Positions 1-11,180 are shown, counted from the stretch's first letter. The stretch: 64,000 nt of DNA from Diplolepis rosae (GCA_030998225.1 JAPYXD010000466.1:310001-374000); one strand, 5' to 3'. Notes: generated by a model not told the origin, from the sequence alone. Program-made: numbers and translations.

Positions 1-585
1 ATCATTTTTAAGAACGTTTATTCTTAGCTTGAAATAACTTTAGTTCATGTTTAATTTAAAAACAAGTGTAGTGAAAATTCTCGAATTGTCTCAAGTCGCT
101 AAATTTAATTGAAATGATTAAGCCGAAAAGCAAATTTATAAATGAATGAATTAAAATTAATTAAGTTTCTTTACAACGAATAATTTTAGATCATTTTCTT
201 AATTTGAAAATATATTAAGATATATATATATTTTTAAAAAAAGCTAATAAACAAAAAGATATACCTACACAGTTTTATTTCTAATACTTGCCGTTGTCAC
301 AACACTTCCTTGAAAAATATTAATTTTTCAACACTTTGATACGCATTTGCAACGATCGTATGCCAACTGCATAGGTGGCGCCGCCACAAGGCCACCCTGA
401 ACATTTAGTATATTTTCAATTCTAAGAAACAGGGGGCTGGTTGATACAGTATACCCTAAATCTAATGGTCTCAATTACCATGCCTCCGCAATCAGCATTC
501 AGATCAGGAATAACTGGTAGTAACTATTGGTTAGAGTAAGACACCACTACTTATGTCTCATTCCAACCTGTTCCAACCATTGGAT
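1..585. other. AT-rich 5' flank, no gene seen
   Basis: No coding segment or RNA gene is recognisable here. The stretch is AT-rich with short T and A runs. It lies upstream of a palindromic element and of POLR3C, so it may hold distal promoter sequence, but no motif can be defended. Confidence 0.5.
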
Positions 586-1018
586 CATGGAGACTAGATA
601 TAAGGAGACCAATCTCCATATATCCATTCCCGAAATGAAGTTCTGCCAAGTACATAGTTACAAAACTTCCCGATAAGGGTATGTATGTTCCCTGAGTGCA
701 AAATGGCGAGGCCTAATGCACGATGCCTATAAACCGTGGATGCCGCCATTTTGCACCCAGGGAACTCACGTGCCCTCATCGGGAAGTTTCCTAACTAAGT
801 GCTTGGCAGAACTTCATTTCGTGTTTTGCGAAGTACGGCCATAAGAGATTGGTCTCCTTATATCTAGTCTCCATGAGGCTCCGTATATTGGGCTTCGCCA
901 TTTTGCACCAAGGGAACACACATGCCCTCATCGGGAAGTTTTGTAACTATTTACTTGGCAGAACTTCATTTCGAAAATGGATATATGGAGATTGGTCTCC
1001 TTATATCTAGTCTCCATG
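586..1018. mobile_element. Non-autonomous TIR element (MITE) with 8-bp target duplication
   Basis: The ends are inverted repeats of roughly 120 bp starting CATGGAGACTAGATATAAGG, about 93% alike by eye. A third, inverted copy of the arm lies inside at about 735-875, so the element carries an extra internal arm. The flanks show a perfect 8-bp direct repeat CATTGGAT at 578-585 and 1019-1026, which supports a real insertion. An 8-bp duplication fits hAT- or P-type transposases; the superfamily is an inference. It contains no transposase and ends about 170 bp upstream of the POLR3C start codon. Short ORFs within it are arm sequence, not genes. Confidence 0.8.
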
Positions 1019-1191
1019 CATTGGATAATCCCGAACACGATTCTGAGGATGGAGACATGTTGAATTCCTTTCCTTAAAATGTTAAAAGTATCTATCACCA
1101 TGAGTGTTGAATCAGACTTTTTATTTTTTACAGTATTTCTTTAATTTGAAAAGGAATTTTTACTTACTTGATTAAAATGTTTGAAAAAATG

Positions 1192-3102
1192 TCCTATATG
1201 TGTGGAAAATTGTGTTGTGCATTATTGTTAGAACATTTGGGCCCAATCGTGCAAAAAATTGGATATGATTTATTTACAAATGGAGAGAGATCTTTAAATT
1301 CGATTCGAATGACTACGAAAATACCGTTGGCAAAGGTAAATATAATTATTTATTTAATTTCTTCGTTACTTTATTGAGGTTAAGATTAGAAAATGATATG
1401 CTTACTTTGTTTATTTCAAAACATTTATAGTTTTTGAGGTTAAGTTTTAAATGTCTTAAATATTTTATTCTCTTGTTTATTTTCTGATAATAAAGAATCA
1501 TTAAATTGATAGTTTAATTTTGAATTTAACATAATTAAGGCTCTATTACATCAAGTTTAAACTAGTCTTTTAACCTTTTTAGCGCCAAAAAACGATATAT
1601 CTTTGCATGTGGGATGGTATGTCCGTTGCTTGGCACCTAAAGGGTTGAATCGACCTAAAAGATCCAAAAACTTGAATTATTGAAGAGCAGCTTTTATATT
1701 ATTTTGTTTAATATTTTTTTGGACAAGCTTATACAGAATTCTATTGTAATTTTATAATGGGCAATTGATTCAGAACATACAATTAAAAATAGAATATTAC
1801 TAAAATTAAATTTATGTTTATTTTATTGATCAAAGATAAAAGAGGCATTATGCGTTCTAATAAAACACGGATTTGTGTCATATGAACAAAACAATAAGGG
1901 CATTATCAACTACAGGTTGGATCCAGAACAAGTTCTCCTGATTTTAAGATATTCGAGGTATAGTGTGTAACAATAATAATAATAACAATACATTTTCTAT
2001 CTTTTCATCTCTATGAAATTTTTTTTTTTCGTCAAGTAATAACTCAATTCCTAAATAATTTAGGAAGTTCCTTATTAATATTTTGCCAAAATGTTTGCCT
2101 CTTTATTGCAGATATATGTTGTTTGTAAAAAGTAACTGCGGAGATGAGGCTGAAATGATGTTGGAAGAAATTTTAAAACACGGATACGAAACAGCTTCTC
2201 AAGTTATAATCACAACTTATAAGAAACTGCAACGTAAACCTCGTTAGTATTCTTTCATAATTTTAAGCGATATGAAACGAAAGTATATATTTTAAATTTT
2301 ATTTATCCATTAAATATTATAGCTGAAAGACAATCAACGGTTCCAGTTTTAAAAGAAAAGTTTGAATTGTTGGTTCAAAATCAGTTTTTAATGAGAAGTA
2401 TATGCTCAAACCAAAGTAGTGATGGAGAAATAATTGATAGGCCCGATTTTAATCTACCTAATCTTAATTTAAAGGCTATAATTCAAATTACGCAAGGTGG
2501 TACTGGAAATCCTGGTGATAGCAAAATATACTGGCGGGTGAATTTCGACCGATTTATTCAAGATCTTAGGTAAATTTTATTCTGAATTGCTTTCATTGTA
2601 AATTTTTTATCAAATTATAAAGAAACAGTTCAGAGATGGCATTTAAAAAAATAATTGCTTGACTATAGAGATCAACTTATCATATCAGCAATCTCTAAAA
2701 GAATCGATGATAACGCAGGGGAATTGATGAGGCGCATGTTGTATCAAATGTACTTACGCACTGCTTCTTGGGCTGATACTTCAAATCCTATTCCATTCTC
2801 GGAGTTGAAGGAAATTGTAAAAAGACTAGACAATCCTGGCCCTGGACTTATACAATATCTTGATCAATACTTACGTCTTATAGGTAAATGAGAAAAATAC
2901 AAGCAGAATTTAATTTTAATCTCATCTAACTTTCAAATTTCTATGCAGAGGAAGACTCTTGCCAATTTATAAGAAAAGTTGGTGATTCAAGTGGAGGCCA
3001 ATTTACCATAAATATGAAGGAAGCATTTAATCAGTTGGCATGGGCAACATTAGAAAACATTGTTATGGAGAGATATGGATCAAAAGCTGCTCGAATATTC
3101 AG
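1192..3102 (+). CDS. POLR3C: POLR3C exons 1-6: RNA polymerase III subunit RPC3 (N-terminal two thirds)
   Basis: RPC3 (human RPC62, yeast C82) belongs to the POLR3C-POLR3F-POLR3G heterotrimer, which opens promoters and starts tRNA and 5S transcription in the nucleus. Exons read 1192-1335, 1836-1957, 2112-2242, 2323-2569, 2669-2883 and 2949-3102, all with GT-AG introns of 65-500 bp and matching phases. The start is placed at 1192 (MSYMCGKLCC) because family members begin just before the LCxLLLxEH-GxxVxKIG helix; 1177 is also in frame. Recognisable stretches are LLLEHLGPIVQKIG and ALCVLIKHGFVSYE (first winged helix), IYWRVNFDRF in exon 4, YLDQYLRLIG in exon 5, and ERYGSKAARIF at the end of exon 6. 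Exon 6 ends after two bases of an Arg codon, and the remaining one third of the protein is encoded 44 kb downstream. No frame breaks are seen, so the gene looks functional. Confidence 0.95.
1574..1644. mobile_element. 71-bp piggyBac-like mini-MITE relic in POLR3C intron 1
   Basis: A 71-bp unit starts CCTTTTTAGCGCCAA and ends TTGGCACCTAAAGGG, imperfect inverted repeats. TTAA stands on the left at 1570-1573 and TTGA on the right at 1645-1648, a probable decayed TTAA duplication. Size and ends resemble the cleaner 72-bp element at 54610-54681. The TTAA target and CCCTTT ends are typical of piggyBac-type elements; the assignment is an inference. Confidence 0.5.
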
Positions 3103-3109
3103 GTAAATG

Positions 3110-4115
3110 ATTTTCTCGTAAATTTACTGCGCTGAAAACGTATCATTTTCAACAAATATTGAAAAACTTTTTAATTAAAGCAATGGACATGTAAGTCCCA
3201 ACATCTTTTATAATGTTTCTATTCTCAATCTTAATTCTGGGCAATTAAAACCATTTGAATGATAATTTTTGCATATCAAAATCTTTCGTCCTTCATAAAT
3301 TAGAATTTTTCACTGGGTAAATGTGATTTTATTCACGTATTTCTATCATAAGAAGGAAAAAACTTACAAAGCTAAAATATTTTAAAACTTTTTTTACCAA
3401 TCACTTTCGTTTTATTACGTGACGAAAGTAATTGGCGGCTTCTTCTTGGAGTAAATCCATAAAAGGATCCGGGAAAGTTTGAAATCTGGAAATAAATTAA
3501 AAGTCACTGCTTACGTGAAGGAAATAATGTAAAATAGTACTCCGAAACTAGTTCGAGGGTTCGGTTCATTCTGCTCCACATTCACTCTGCCGAACTCTCT
3601 AAGCCATCCGCATAGCTCACCCCTACGCACCCCCTCTTCCCCCAATTCATACGCTGGCCCTCGCTTGGCCAACCCCGAAGAACCGCGACTGGGAAAATCC
3701 GAGTCTGAAGAAACACGAATTTGAAAATTCCAGCCCGAGCCTTTCACCTCGATTACAGGCTTTTTATGATGCGAATTTACATGTGATGCCATACGAGATA
3801 CGAGCAAGAGATAGTCGCTCATAACACCTTCACCCTCATAGAAAGATTTTTTGATAAAAAATATCTTTATTTTGACATAAATAATTATAATTTTAATACG
3901 TCTAGAACTGGAGAGGATGTAAGGGAAAATGTCTAGAAGTCTAGTCTTGCCCATGAACCACGTGGTCGCTCACACGATAGCAGCACGTGGGTAGAATAGA
4001 AAGATGTCATTTTTGTAAGAAAAAAAAGAATTTTTTTTTTTTTAATTAAACTGACTTTTGAACGAGTCCCAGTCGCTTAACTCTCACTCCCCCGTTTTTA
4101 TATTATTAAATTAGT
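3110..4115. other. Start of giant intron, nothing recognised
   Basis: A minus-strand open frame of 147 codons (3511-3954) spans a locally GC-richer patch (about 3540-3830). It has no recognisable domain, and its first third is low-complexity Ile/Lys. It is probably old repeat DNA. The T-rich run near 4030 may be a retroposon tail. Confidence 0.4.
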
Positions 4116-4470
4116 TTAAATTTCCATAACTCGACTAGTAAAGTTACTACCTTCGTTGGTGTGAAGGAATTTAGGTAATGAAAAACGTGTAATGAATGGT
4201 TCTGCCAAGGTTGAAGCGATAGCGGCAGATTCAGTACTGCGTAAAGGAATGGCATCGGGAAATTTCTTTAAGGAGTCTTGAATGGTGAGGATATATTTAT
4301 TGTCTAATTCGGTTTCAGGAAGAGGACCGACTATATCTATTTCGGTATTTTTGAAAGCTTCTGAAGAGGTATTGGTTGTTTGCATCAGTAATTTAGTTTT
4401 TACTCTGATGGTTTACACGAATCCGTTCTTAGGTTTTTGTGGATTCTTTGTGACCACCTGTTGTTGAACA
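4116..4470 (-). pseudogene. Ty3/gypsy integrase core fragment
   Basis: Integrase joins retrotransposon cDNA to the genome through a D,D-35-E core. The 89-codon minus-strand frame shows DIVGPLP around the first catalytic Asp and KYILTIQDSLKKFPDAIPL of the RNase H-like fold. At the second catalytic site the family's D-x-G is replaced (HTNEGSNF), so the Asp is Asn. The frame stops soon after, before the Glu. Upstream (to 4470) weak homology continues through an in-frame stop. It is a short dead scrap from a gypsy element that is otherwise missing here. Confidence 0.8.
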
Positions 4471-4484
4471 ATGTTGTTCGCGAA

Positions 4485-4880
4485 TTATTTTTTCTCGGCC
4501 TGCTTGAGGGGGTCGATAATTAGAAGAGTGTGTCACTCTCCGTGATAACGGAACTCTACCATATCGATCTTATCAACCTGTGATTAAGAATTAACGTCTT
4601 TTAAGACTAGATGGAATTTTCAATATATATTTTTGAAAAATTTTGTCTGTAAAAAAAGGAATGCTTCCACTCCGCTGGGTATTGAGCCCAAGACCTTTCG
4701 ATTGCCGGTCAAATACTCTATCATCTGAGCTACGGAGGTTCCACAAAACTTCTCTCACAGAATCTATTTACGCCAATTTGGCTACGGATTTGGCCTTCGG
4801 CGCGCGCTCGGCTAGGACTCGGCCTGAATACATTGGTCTTCGCCCCAAAAGACCTATCTTACCTCCTAGATACACACGAT
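4485..4880 (-). repeat. tRNA-derived repeat, family I, copy 1
   Basis: Read on the minus strand, a tRNA-like segment (about 4655-4745) has an A box TAGCTCAGATGAT and a B box GGCTCAATACC. A TTxGA..TCGAA stem surrounds a GGC anticodon-like triplet. The same unit, with the same flanking sequence (CGACCGAATTGGC-type tail and a GTCGATxxGGTAGAGTTC block), recurs at 10860-11180 and 36850-37130. The tRNA part is bounded by short inverted repeats of the type TTCTGTGAGAAAAG. Family structure points to a tRNA-derived SINE or a tRNA-carrying foldback, not a working tRNA gene. Confidence 0.7.
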
Positions 4881-5052
4881 ATTTTTTGCAAAATACGTCC
4901 TAAAGAAGTATTTCGAGTGTCTGTAGAGTGATATTGAGAGTGTCCAATTACGACTCGGTGGAATAGGAACATATTATTAAAATAATATTGATAAATATGG
5001 TACGAAATGTGGTGGAAAGGGTTGCAATCCACTAACCTTGGTTTGGGTCTAC

Positions 5053-5575
5053 CTACAGAAGATGCTCGAAGTGATGACCCTTGACTTGTAAGCACTTGAT
5101 AATTCGCTGATGAAAATACCGTCTAACTTCAGCCCACATTTGTGGTTTAATTTCGGTACATGCTCGGTGTATTCTTTCTTTCATGTCGTCAGGCGTGGTA
5201 GGTGCTACCGCCATTATACGTTCTTTGACAAAAACCCATAAAAAGTAATCTGGTGATATTAGATTTGGCGAAAGAGGTGGCCAAGCTACAGGGCTGCCTC
5301 GTCCTATCCACTTTTCATCAAAAATCTCATTCATCACTTGTCTTCAACACAGAGCATACTGGGGTGGTGCACCGTCGTGTTGCATCCAATCAAGCGACCT
5401 TTAAAAAAATATGGACCAATGACGTGATCGCCGACAATGCCGCACCAACAATTAACGGACCACGGATGTTGAAATGACTATTTTCATACTTTGTGTGACT
5501 AGAATGACCTTGTGTTATAGGTCGCTGAATTCGTCTTAAAATCGGTAATAATGTGATCGAAAAAAAATACATGAT
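5053..5575 (-). pseudogene. IS630/Tc1/mariner-group transposase, C-terminal half, broken
   Basis: The minus-strand frames carry WCGIVGDHVIGPYFF, QHDGAPPQ (second catalytic Asp), and then RGSPVAWPPLSPNLISPDYF with the third-acid region. The run HHFEHLL matches the usual C-terminal end of this insect transposase group. At least one frameshift separates the first part (about 5390-5500) from the second, and an in-frame TGA sits just after the QHDG motif. The N-terminal DNA-binding part is not recognisable upstream. It cannot encode an active enzyme. Confidence 0.75.
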
Positions 5576-5799
5576 TCCATTTAAAAAAGTAGACTTGACC
5601 TTGACATAGCTTCAGCGCCTCCACCGATAAAAAAATTGGGTGGTCCAGTATGACGGCCTTCTCGAACACTGAAACTTTTGTCTAAAACATTTTTGGATAT
5701 GATCAATAGTTTGAGTGTTATCGCTCTGTAACACTTTATGTGGGCCACCCTGTATATACAAGAACACACTGCAGAGTACACTTTAATTCTAGATTGTAG

Positions 5800-6700
5800 A
5801 ATGGATTGAATATTATTCTGAAACCTGAATAAATAAATTATTTATGATTCTGGAATATGTTAAAAAGTGATAATGATTTATACCAATCAGTTTTCTCAAT
5901 GGTTCATATGATAACAACGAAAACCGGCCAGCACTCTGTTTTTATTTAAGCAACTTACTTTCTCTGTTGCTGCCACCAAAAATTTATTGCTTTATTTCCC
6001 AAGAATTCATGAGTTCTAAGCATGACAGGCCCTCTAGATCTAAATTTATGAAAGTACATTCGAAGATCCAAGAGTTACTTAGATTAATAGCAAGCACCAC
6101 TTTGCTCTTTAACATCGAAACTCGGTCGAGCGAAATTCCCAAGAGATTCCACAGATTTTTTCTGTGAGTCTTCTTGCGATTTGCCTTTTGGCTACGCATC
6201 CTGCAAATGGCACGTTATACTACAGTATAACAGTAAATTGATGATTTCATCATTAACGAATACAGCTAACATATTTATTTTCTAAGAGTACTAAAAACCG
6301 CAGTTTCTGTTCAACTCTAGATTTTTCTCAGCATAATGATGTTCGTTATGCTGATTAAAGATGCCCTCTTGTGTAAAGAAAAAAGATTCATTTGCATACA
6401 CCAAGCGATTCAGAAAAGTTGAGTTGTTTTCATTCATACGAAAAATCTACCTATAAGACCTCAGTCTTCGTTCAGGTTCCTCTGAAATTTAATTCTCAAC
6501 GCTCGGAAATAGAGTGTTCTGTCCACATCTAAATTTGAAATGATTGATAAGATATCATTTTGAATGTTTGAATTACTGTTAAGTAGGATGCGCCTATCTC
6601 GTGTAATGTGTCAGGTTCTGGTTATAAAAAAATTATTTGATATTTATAGTAAAAAAACAAAGAATGCGTACTAACAATTACAATTTAAAATTGTCATTAA
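5800..6700. other. Unassigned AT-rich intron DNA
   Basis: No domain, RNA or clear repeat boundary was recognised. Small open frames on both strands at 5967-6199 overlap each other and look like chance. Confidence 0.4.
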
Positions 6701-6714
6701 TGTTCAAATATTGC

Positions 6715-7600
6715 TGATGTACTTAGTTGGCTTTAGGGCCCAGAAAAAATGTAACTCAAAGTTTCATGTTTTCAAAAGTTTCGGCTCAGATTGGAGTCCT
6801 CATCAGTGAGAATTTATTTCTATAAAAAATACAAAGGAAGAAACTTAAAAATTGCCCGTATGACCGATAAACACTATGGTAAAAAATGATATAAAGGAAT
6901 TACAAGTGTGAAAATATAAAATTGGTCAAGTAACTAAATTTGCAAAAAATTAAAACTGTACAAAAAATTTTTTTTGTAAAAATACTAAGAAGAGAAACTT
7001 GAAAAATAGCACGTGCGGCAGATAAAAATTGTCTTAAAACGATATAAATTAATTGTACATGTGAAAACTATAAATTTGCTCTAAACTAAATTTACAAAAA
7101 CAAAAAGTAAAGACTGTACAACAAATTTTTTCTAAAAAATTCAAAGGAAGAAACTTAAAAATTTGCGATTCTGTTGAAAAATGATATAAAAGAATTGCAA
7201 GTGTGAAACTATAAAATTTGTCTAAATAACTAAATTTGCAAAAAGGTAAAACTGTACAAATATTTTTTTCCGTAAAAATGCTAAAGGGGGAAATTTAAAA
7301 AATAGCATGTGTGACGGATAAACATTGTGTCAAGAATATTATAAATGAATTGTACATGAGAAAACTATAAATTTGGTCTAAACTAATTCTACAAAAAAAT
7401 AAAAACTGTACACAAATTTTTCCCTGTAAAATTGCTAAGGGGAGAAACTTAAAAACTTGAAAGAACTTGAAAAAATAGCACGTGTGATGGATAAACATTG
7501 TAGTAAAAAACGATATAAATGAATTGTACATGTGAAACTATAAAATTGGTTTAAACTAAATTTCCAAGAAAATAATAACTGTACAAAAAATTTTTTTCTT
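6715..7600 (-). repeat. Penelope-like terminal repeat with about five tandem 150-bp units (left, inverted)
   Basis: The outer part (6715-6830) is the inverse of 10630-10740: it shares a GGCTTTAGGG-CCAGAAA block and a CTGATGA...GAAAC core. Inward lie about five degenerate tandem units of roughly 150-160 bp. Each contains variants of GGAAGAAACTTAAAAAT, a GTGTGACGGATAAACATTGT-like segment and CTAAATTTGCAAAAA. Two units recur inverted at 10318-10640. This is non-coding terminal DNA of a PLE-type element. Confidence 0.65.
6778..6806 (-). ncRNA. Hammerhead ribozyme-like core (PLE terminal repeat)
   Basis: On the minus strand CTGATGA is followed by a stem II of the form GGaCTC-loop-GAGCC and then GAAAC, the conserved parts of a hammerhead. 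PLEs are known to carry minimal hammerheads in their terminal repeats. Stem II needs a one-base bulge, and I could not build a convincing stem I, so activity is uncertain. Confidence 0.45.
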
Positions 7601-7810
7601 GATCTCCTAGCCGAAAGTACGGTCCTCCCGGCCGCATTTCACTCCAGAAAGAACGACTTTTGTGGCCTTTTTTTGTTTTTTTTTCGGCTTAGTAGTGTCG
7701 CTAAATTCATCGTATAATTCGATTATTTAATGTAATTTAATGTGACTTCATGCAATTGCACTAAAGAGTAACTCTTGAAAAGAAAAACAAAAAATTTATG
7801 TACACGGTTA

Positions 7811-8202
7811 ATTTTATATTAATAATTATATTAATAAAAGTAATAATAATTATTGTAATAAGATTAGTATTACTGGATGTGTGATGTTAAAGTTACTGTT
7901 GATCAATATTAATATTGTTATCGAAGAATAAATTTTCTCCGGTATTTGTTAATTTTTAAAAAATTTTTGATTTTCAATTTTTTATTTTATTAAATTAATT
8001 AGTTGAGTTTGAAATTTTTGAAATTTTATATTAATAATTATATTAATAAAAGTAATAATAATTATTGTAATAAGATTAGTATTACTGGATGTGTGATGTT
8101 AAAGTTACTGTTGATTAATATTAATATTGTTATCGAAGAATAAATTTTCTCTGGTATTTGTTAATTTTTAAAAAAATTTTGATTTTCAATTTTTTTTTTT
8201 GC
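7811..8202. repeat. Direct duplication of a 170-180 bp AT-rich unit
   Basis: The segment beginning ATTTTATATTAATAATTA at 7811 recurs at 8033, with very few differences over about 170 bp (shared GTATTACTGGATGTGTGATG and GTTATCGAAGAATAAATTT). The period is about 222 bp. It has no coding content and sits between the PLE terminal repeat and the GIY-YIG relic. Confidence 0.75.
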
Positions 8203-8348
8203 AGTTATTGTATGATTGAATTTTATTTTAAAGTTTCTAATGCCCGCCCCGACCAGCAAAAACCGAGGCGAGGCGGACCTCCCCCTGCCCTCTACAAAAC
8301 CTTGGTTTCACCTCGGTTTTGGGCGCACTTTCGGCTGGAGATCAAGAA

Positions 8349-8475
8349 AAATAGTATACGACTCACAGCCAGAATGTTGGATGCCCTGGCGTATGTGATA
8401 TGAATGCCTCGGCATCTATAACACATACGCCAGGAACTCAAACTTTCTGGCCTAGGGTCGTAATATACTATTTCT
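8349..8475. mobile_element. 127-bp hairpin MITE
   Basis: Arms starting AAATAGTATA and meeting around CTGGCGTATGTG / CACATACGCCAG form an imperfect inverted repeat of about 50 bp with a short loop near 8398-8422. The flanks are GC-rich repeat DNA (8240-8345). Superfamily unknown; no clear target duplication could be read. Confidence 0.6.
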
Positions 8476-8494
8476 ATAGAAATTTTTAAAAAAT

Positions 8495-9260
8495 CAGTAA
8501 TGGATCACATTGTAAAGCTAGATACCGCTTACGTAGTTTGCAATATCCCCTGTACAGGTTGCACTGCATCCTACATAGGTAAAACCAAACGTCGACTAAA
8601 ATCTAGGATTACTGAACACAAAAAATATGTCTTCAACCCCCCTGACAAATGGACTGCATTAACTTAACATGCCTGGAGCCAAGACCATAAATTCGATTTT
8701 AATGCAGTAAACATAGTTGACAGATCTAGGAATTGTAAAAAACGAATGATATTACACTGAGAAAATTTTGGTGCACCGGTTACACCACTTACCTCAATTT
8801 TATTTGAATGTCGAGTAAATACAAGATATATACACTCGAGATTCCCTATAACAAGATTCCCTGTAACAAGGCCTCCCTTTTACGAGCGCGTCACGGTTCC
8901 ACATAACGAGCAGATGATCGACCCCTCTTCCCCCACTACTACGGAATGAATCACTGGTGTACCATGGGTTCCAAAAGCAAAGACAACGTTTACACTATGC
9001 AGTTCGGAGAGCGCTTATGCCGATCGAGTGCATCTGCTGTGCGAAAGCGGGACATCAGCTGCTCCGAACTGAGGTATGAGATTTACCACGGCGTTTGGCG
9101 CTGCTGCTGTCCCTATAGGTGCAACCGGTGTACCGAAATTTTTTCAGTGTAGAAATGACTCATATAGCCATCAAATCTGATGACCTATCTGTTTTTTATC
9201 TCCCCCTCTCAAACAATTACAAAATTCGAAAATACACTTCTCTTGCCAAATTAAAAAAAA
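8495..9260 (+). pseudogene. Penelope-like element GIY-YIG endonuclease domain, interrupted
   Basis: The + strand reads the PLE-type GIY-YIG module: Y..CNIPCTGCTASYIGKTKR, then RITEHKK and the KWTALT-HAWSQDHKFDF block. It is colinear with the second copy at 35850-36310. This domain is the nicking endonuclease that PLEs carry C-terminal to the reverse transcriptase. An in-frame TAA follows KWTALT. The frame is then split by a 395-bp TA-flanked element at 8755-9149, after which the matching residues (EMTHI...) resume at 9152. No reverse transcriptase is recognisable upstream. Confidence 0.8.
8755..9149. mobile_element. 395-bp MITE with TA duplication inside the GIY-YIG relic
   Basis: The ends CACTGAGAAAATTTTGGTGC and its near-inverse (…AAATTTTTTCAGTG) form TIRs of about 32 bp with four mismatches. 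TA lies on both sides (8753-8754 and 9150-9151). Taking the element away with one TA leaves the flanking GIY-YIG codons in register with the other copy, so the borders are exact. A TA target fits the Tc1/mariner group. The interior holds a second palindromic patch around 9010-9070 and no transposase. Confidence 0.85.
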
Positions 9261-9264
9261 AATT

Positions 9265-10317
9265 TAGAATGTTGTAAATGTTCGGTTTTTTTACATAATT
9301 GTTATATTACAAAGTGAGCGTTAAGATTTAACGAGATTTGTGATGTTTTTTAGTAAAGGCATCTTAAAATTGTGAAAAAACGGTTTATAAATTTTTTTTA
9401 AATATTATGTAACGTAACATTGAGTTTTTCAAAAATGTATCTTTAAACTGTCAAACTGTAAACAAATTTTATCGAATTTTATCAAATTTATTATCAAATT
9501 GCAAAAAATTAACAAAAATTTCAGTTATATGTGACTACACTAAATTCCATTTGACCACAAAACGTAAAACTGTTTCTGTTACAAGTTTCATAATTCCATA
9601 TACGGGTATCAGAACATTTAACACTTTGTATCTGCATTAACAACTCCAAATAAACGTAAAATTATTCTTGTTACAAGTTTCATAATTTCCAGATACAGGT
9701 ATCAGAATATTCAACTCAATTCAATTTCAATCTTAATCTTGCGACACTGTGACTGAGTAAAAAAATCCCAGTCACATGTTTTTGGGGGATTGTGGTAGAA
9801 ATTTCTAACAGATATATACAGACTGTTTATGACTCGCTTCAAATTTCATAGCCCTCCTTTGTCACAGTATTCTGGTCATCTTGTGGACATTTTTACGCAC
9901 TCTTTACACACTTTTTTTCTCTCCTTTTCCTTTTAACAGAGACTCTCCAAAGTAAAAAAACCTCACCCTCCACTTTACTTTACAAAGCCTTTTTCAAGTA
10001 TGTTTCCAAATGGAACTCAGTTTTGAAGAAAAATCCGTAGTGACAAGAGTGCTTTTACAAAAATTATGTGCTTATCTTGTTCGCGACGAAAGAAAAGAAA
10101 GAAAAAAAGGAAATTTGTGATTGTGTCACTTCGATCAATTTTTTTCACCATCGTTTTGTCCGTCTACTTTACAAAATAACAGGTCAGTTTTGTTTGGTAA
10201 TATTTTATTGTGATGAGTTCGCAGTTTTTTTAGACCTATTTTAGAGTTTTTATTCTGTAATAATTCCTCTTAACTGCTACAATTTCACTACATATATAAT
10301 CCTTCTTAGGGTTAAAT
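9265..10317. other. Non-coding interior of the PLE block
   Basis: No coding segment seen. A roughly 100-bp unit containing GTTACAAGTTTCATAATT and CAGGTATCAGAA-type sequence occurs twice in tandem (about 9551-9625 and 9650-9720). The rest is AT-rich. Confidence 0.45.
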
Positions 10318-10740
10318 AAAAAAAAATTTCTGTACAATTTTTTGTGAATTTAGCTATTCAGACCGTTTCACAGGTTTCAAGTGTTTACACACGCGCTATA
10401 TCGTTTGTTACAACAAAGTTTATCCGTCACACGTGCAAAATTTTTCAAGTTTCTTCCTTTGTATTTTTATAGGCAAAAAAAAAACAAAACAAAATTTTGC
10501 ACAGATTTTATTATGTTGAATTTAGTTATTTACAACAATTTTATAATTTCGCATGTGCAATTGACCACAATGTTTTACCACAATGTTTATACGTCACACG
10601 TGCAATTTTTAAGTTTCTTCCTTTGTATTTTTTACAGAAATAAATTCTCACTGATGAGCACTCCAATCTGAGTCGAAACTTTTGAAAACATGAAACTTTG
10701 AGTTACATTTTTTCTGGACCCTAAAGCCAACTAAGAACAT
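10318..10740 (+). repeat. Penelope-like terminal repeat (right, direct)
   Basis: This is the inverse of 6715-7000. It has two tandem units of about 160 bp, then the CACTGATGAG...GAAAC core and the TCTGGACCCTAAAGCC block. With the left copy it brackets about 4 kb that includes the GIY-YIG relic. Confidence 0.65.
10651..10679 (+). ncRNA. Hammerhead ribozyme-like core
   Basis: CTGATGA, a short stem with the loop CAATCT, and GAAAC are all present. A possible stem III is AACT/AGTT further on (ending near 10706). Stem II pairing is imperfect and stem I is not obvious, so this may be a relic of a PLE-type minimal hammerhead. Confidence 0.4.
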
Positions 10741-10859
10741 CAACAATATTTGAATATTAATACTAAGGGTCGATATAAGTCCTGTTTCATTATACATAGT
10801 CATACATACATAATAATTAAACATAATCGGCTGAAATGATTTAGAAAAATTTGTATATA

Positions 10860-11180
10860 GTTTTGTATATATCCGTGGCCAAATTGGCGTAAATAGATTC
10901 TGTGAGAAAAGTTTTGTGGAACCTCCGTAGCTCAGATGATAGAGCATTCGACCGGCAATCGAAAGATCCTGGGCTCGATACCAAGCGAAGTGGAAGCGTT
11001 CCTTTTTTCACAGAAAAAATTGTTTAAATATATATTGAAAATTCCATCTGGTCTTAAATGACGTTAATTCTTAATCATAGGTTGATAGGGTCGATACGGT
11101 AGAGTTCGGTTATCATGGTGAGTGATACACTCTTCTAATTATCGACATAATCGACTGAAATGATTTAGAAATATTTGTAT
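10860..11180 (+). repeat. tRNA-derived repeat, family I, copy 2
   Basis: This is the plus-strand copy of the unit at 4485-4880. The tRNA-like part is at about 10921-11000, with A box TAGCTCAGATGAT and B box GGCTCGATACC, and a TTCGA/TCGAA stem encloses CCGGCAA. The flanks TTCTGTGAGAAAAG and CTTTTTTCACAGAA are inverted to each other around the tRNA part. A shared tail (GGTCGATACGGTAGAGTTCG) follows. Confidence 0.7.

Noticed and set aside
3511..3954. 147-codon minus-strand frame as a host gene
   Set aside because: Low-complexity start and no family resemblance; I could not support a function or an exon structure.
6820..7590. CRISPR-like array because of regularly spaced repeats
   Set aside because: Units are 150-160 bp, degenerate, without distinct spacers, and the genome is eukaryotic; this is tandem terminal-repeat DNA of a PLE.
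10921..11000. Functional nuclear tRNA gene with GGC anticodon
   Set aside because: Three copies share long non-tRNA flanks, position 33 is not T, and the acceptor stem does not close properly; it is a tRNA-derived repeat.
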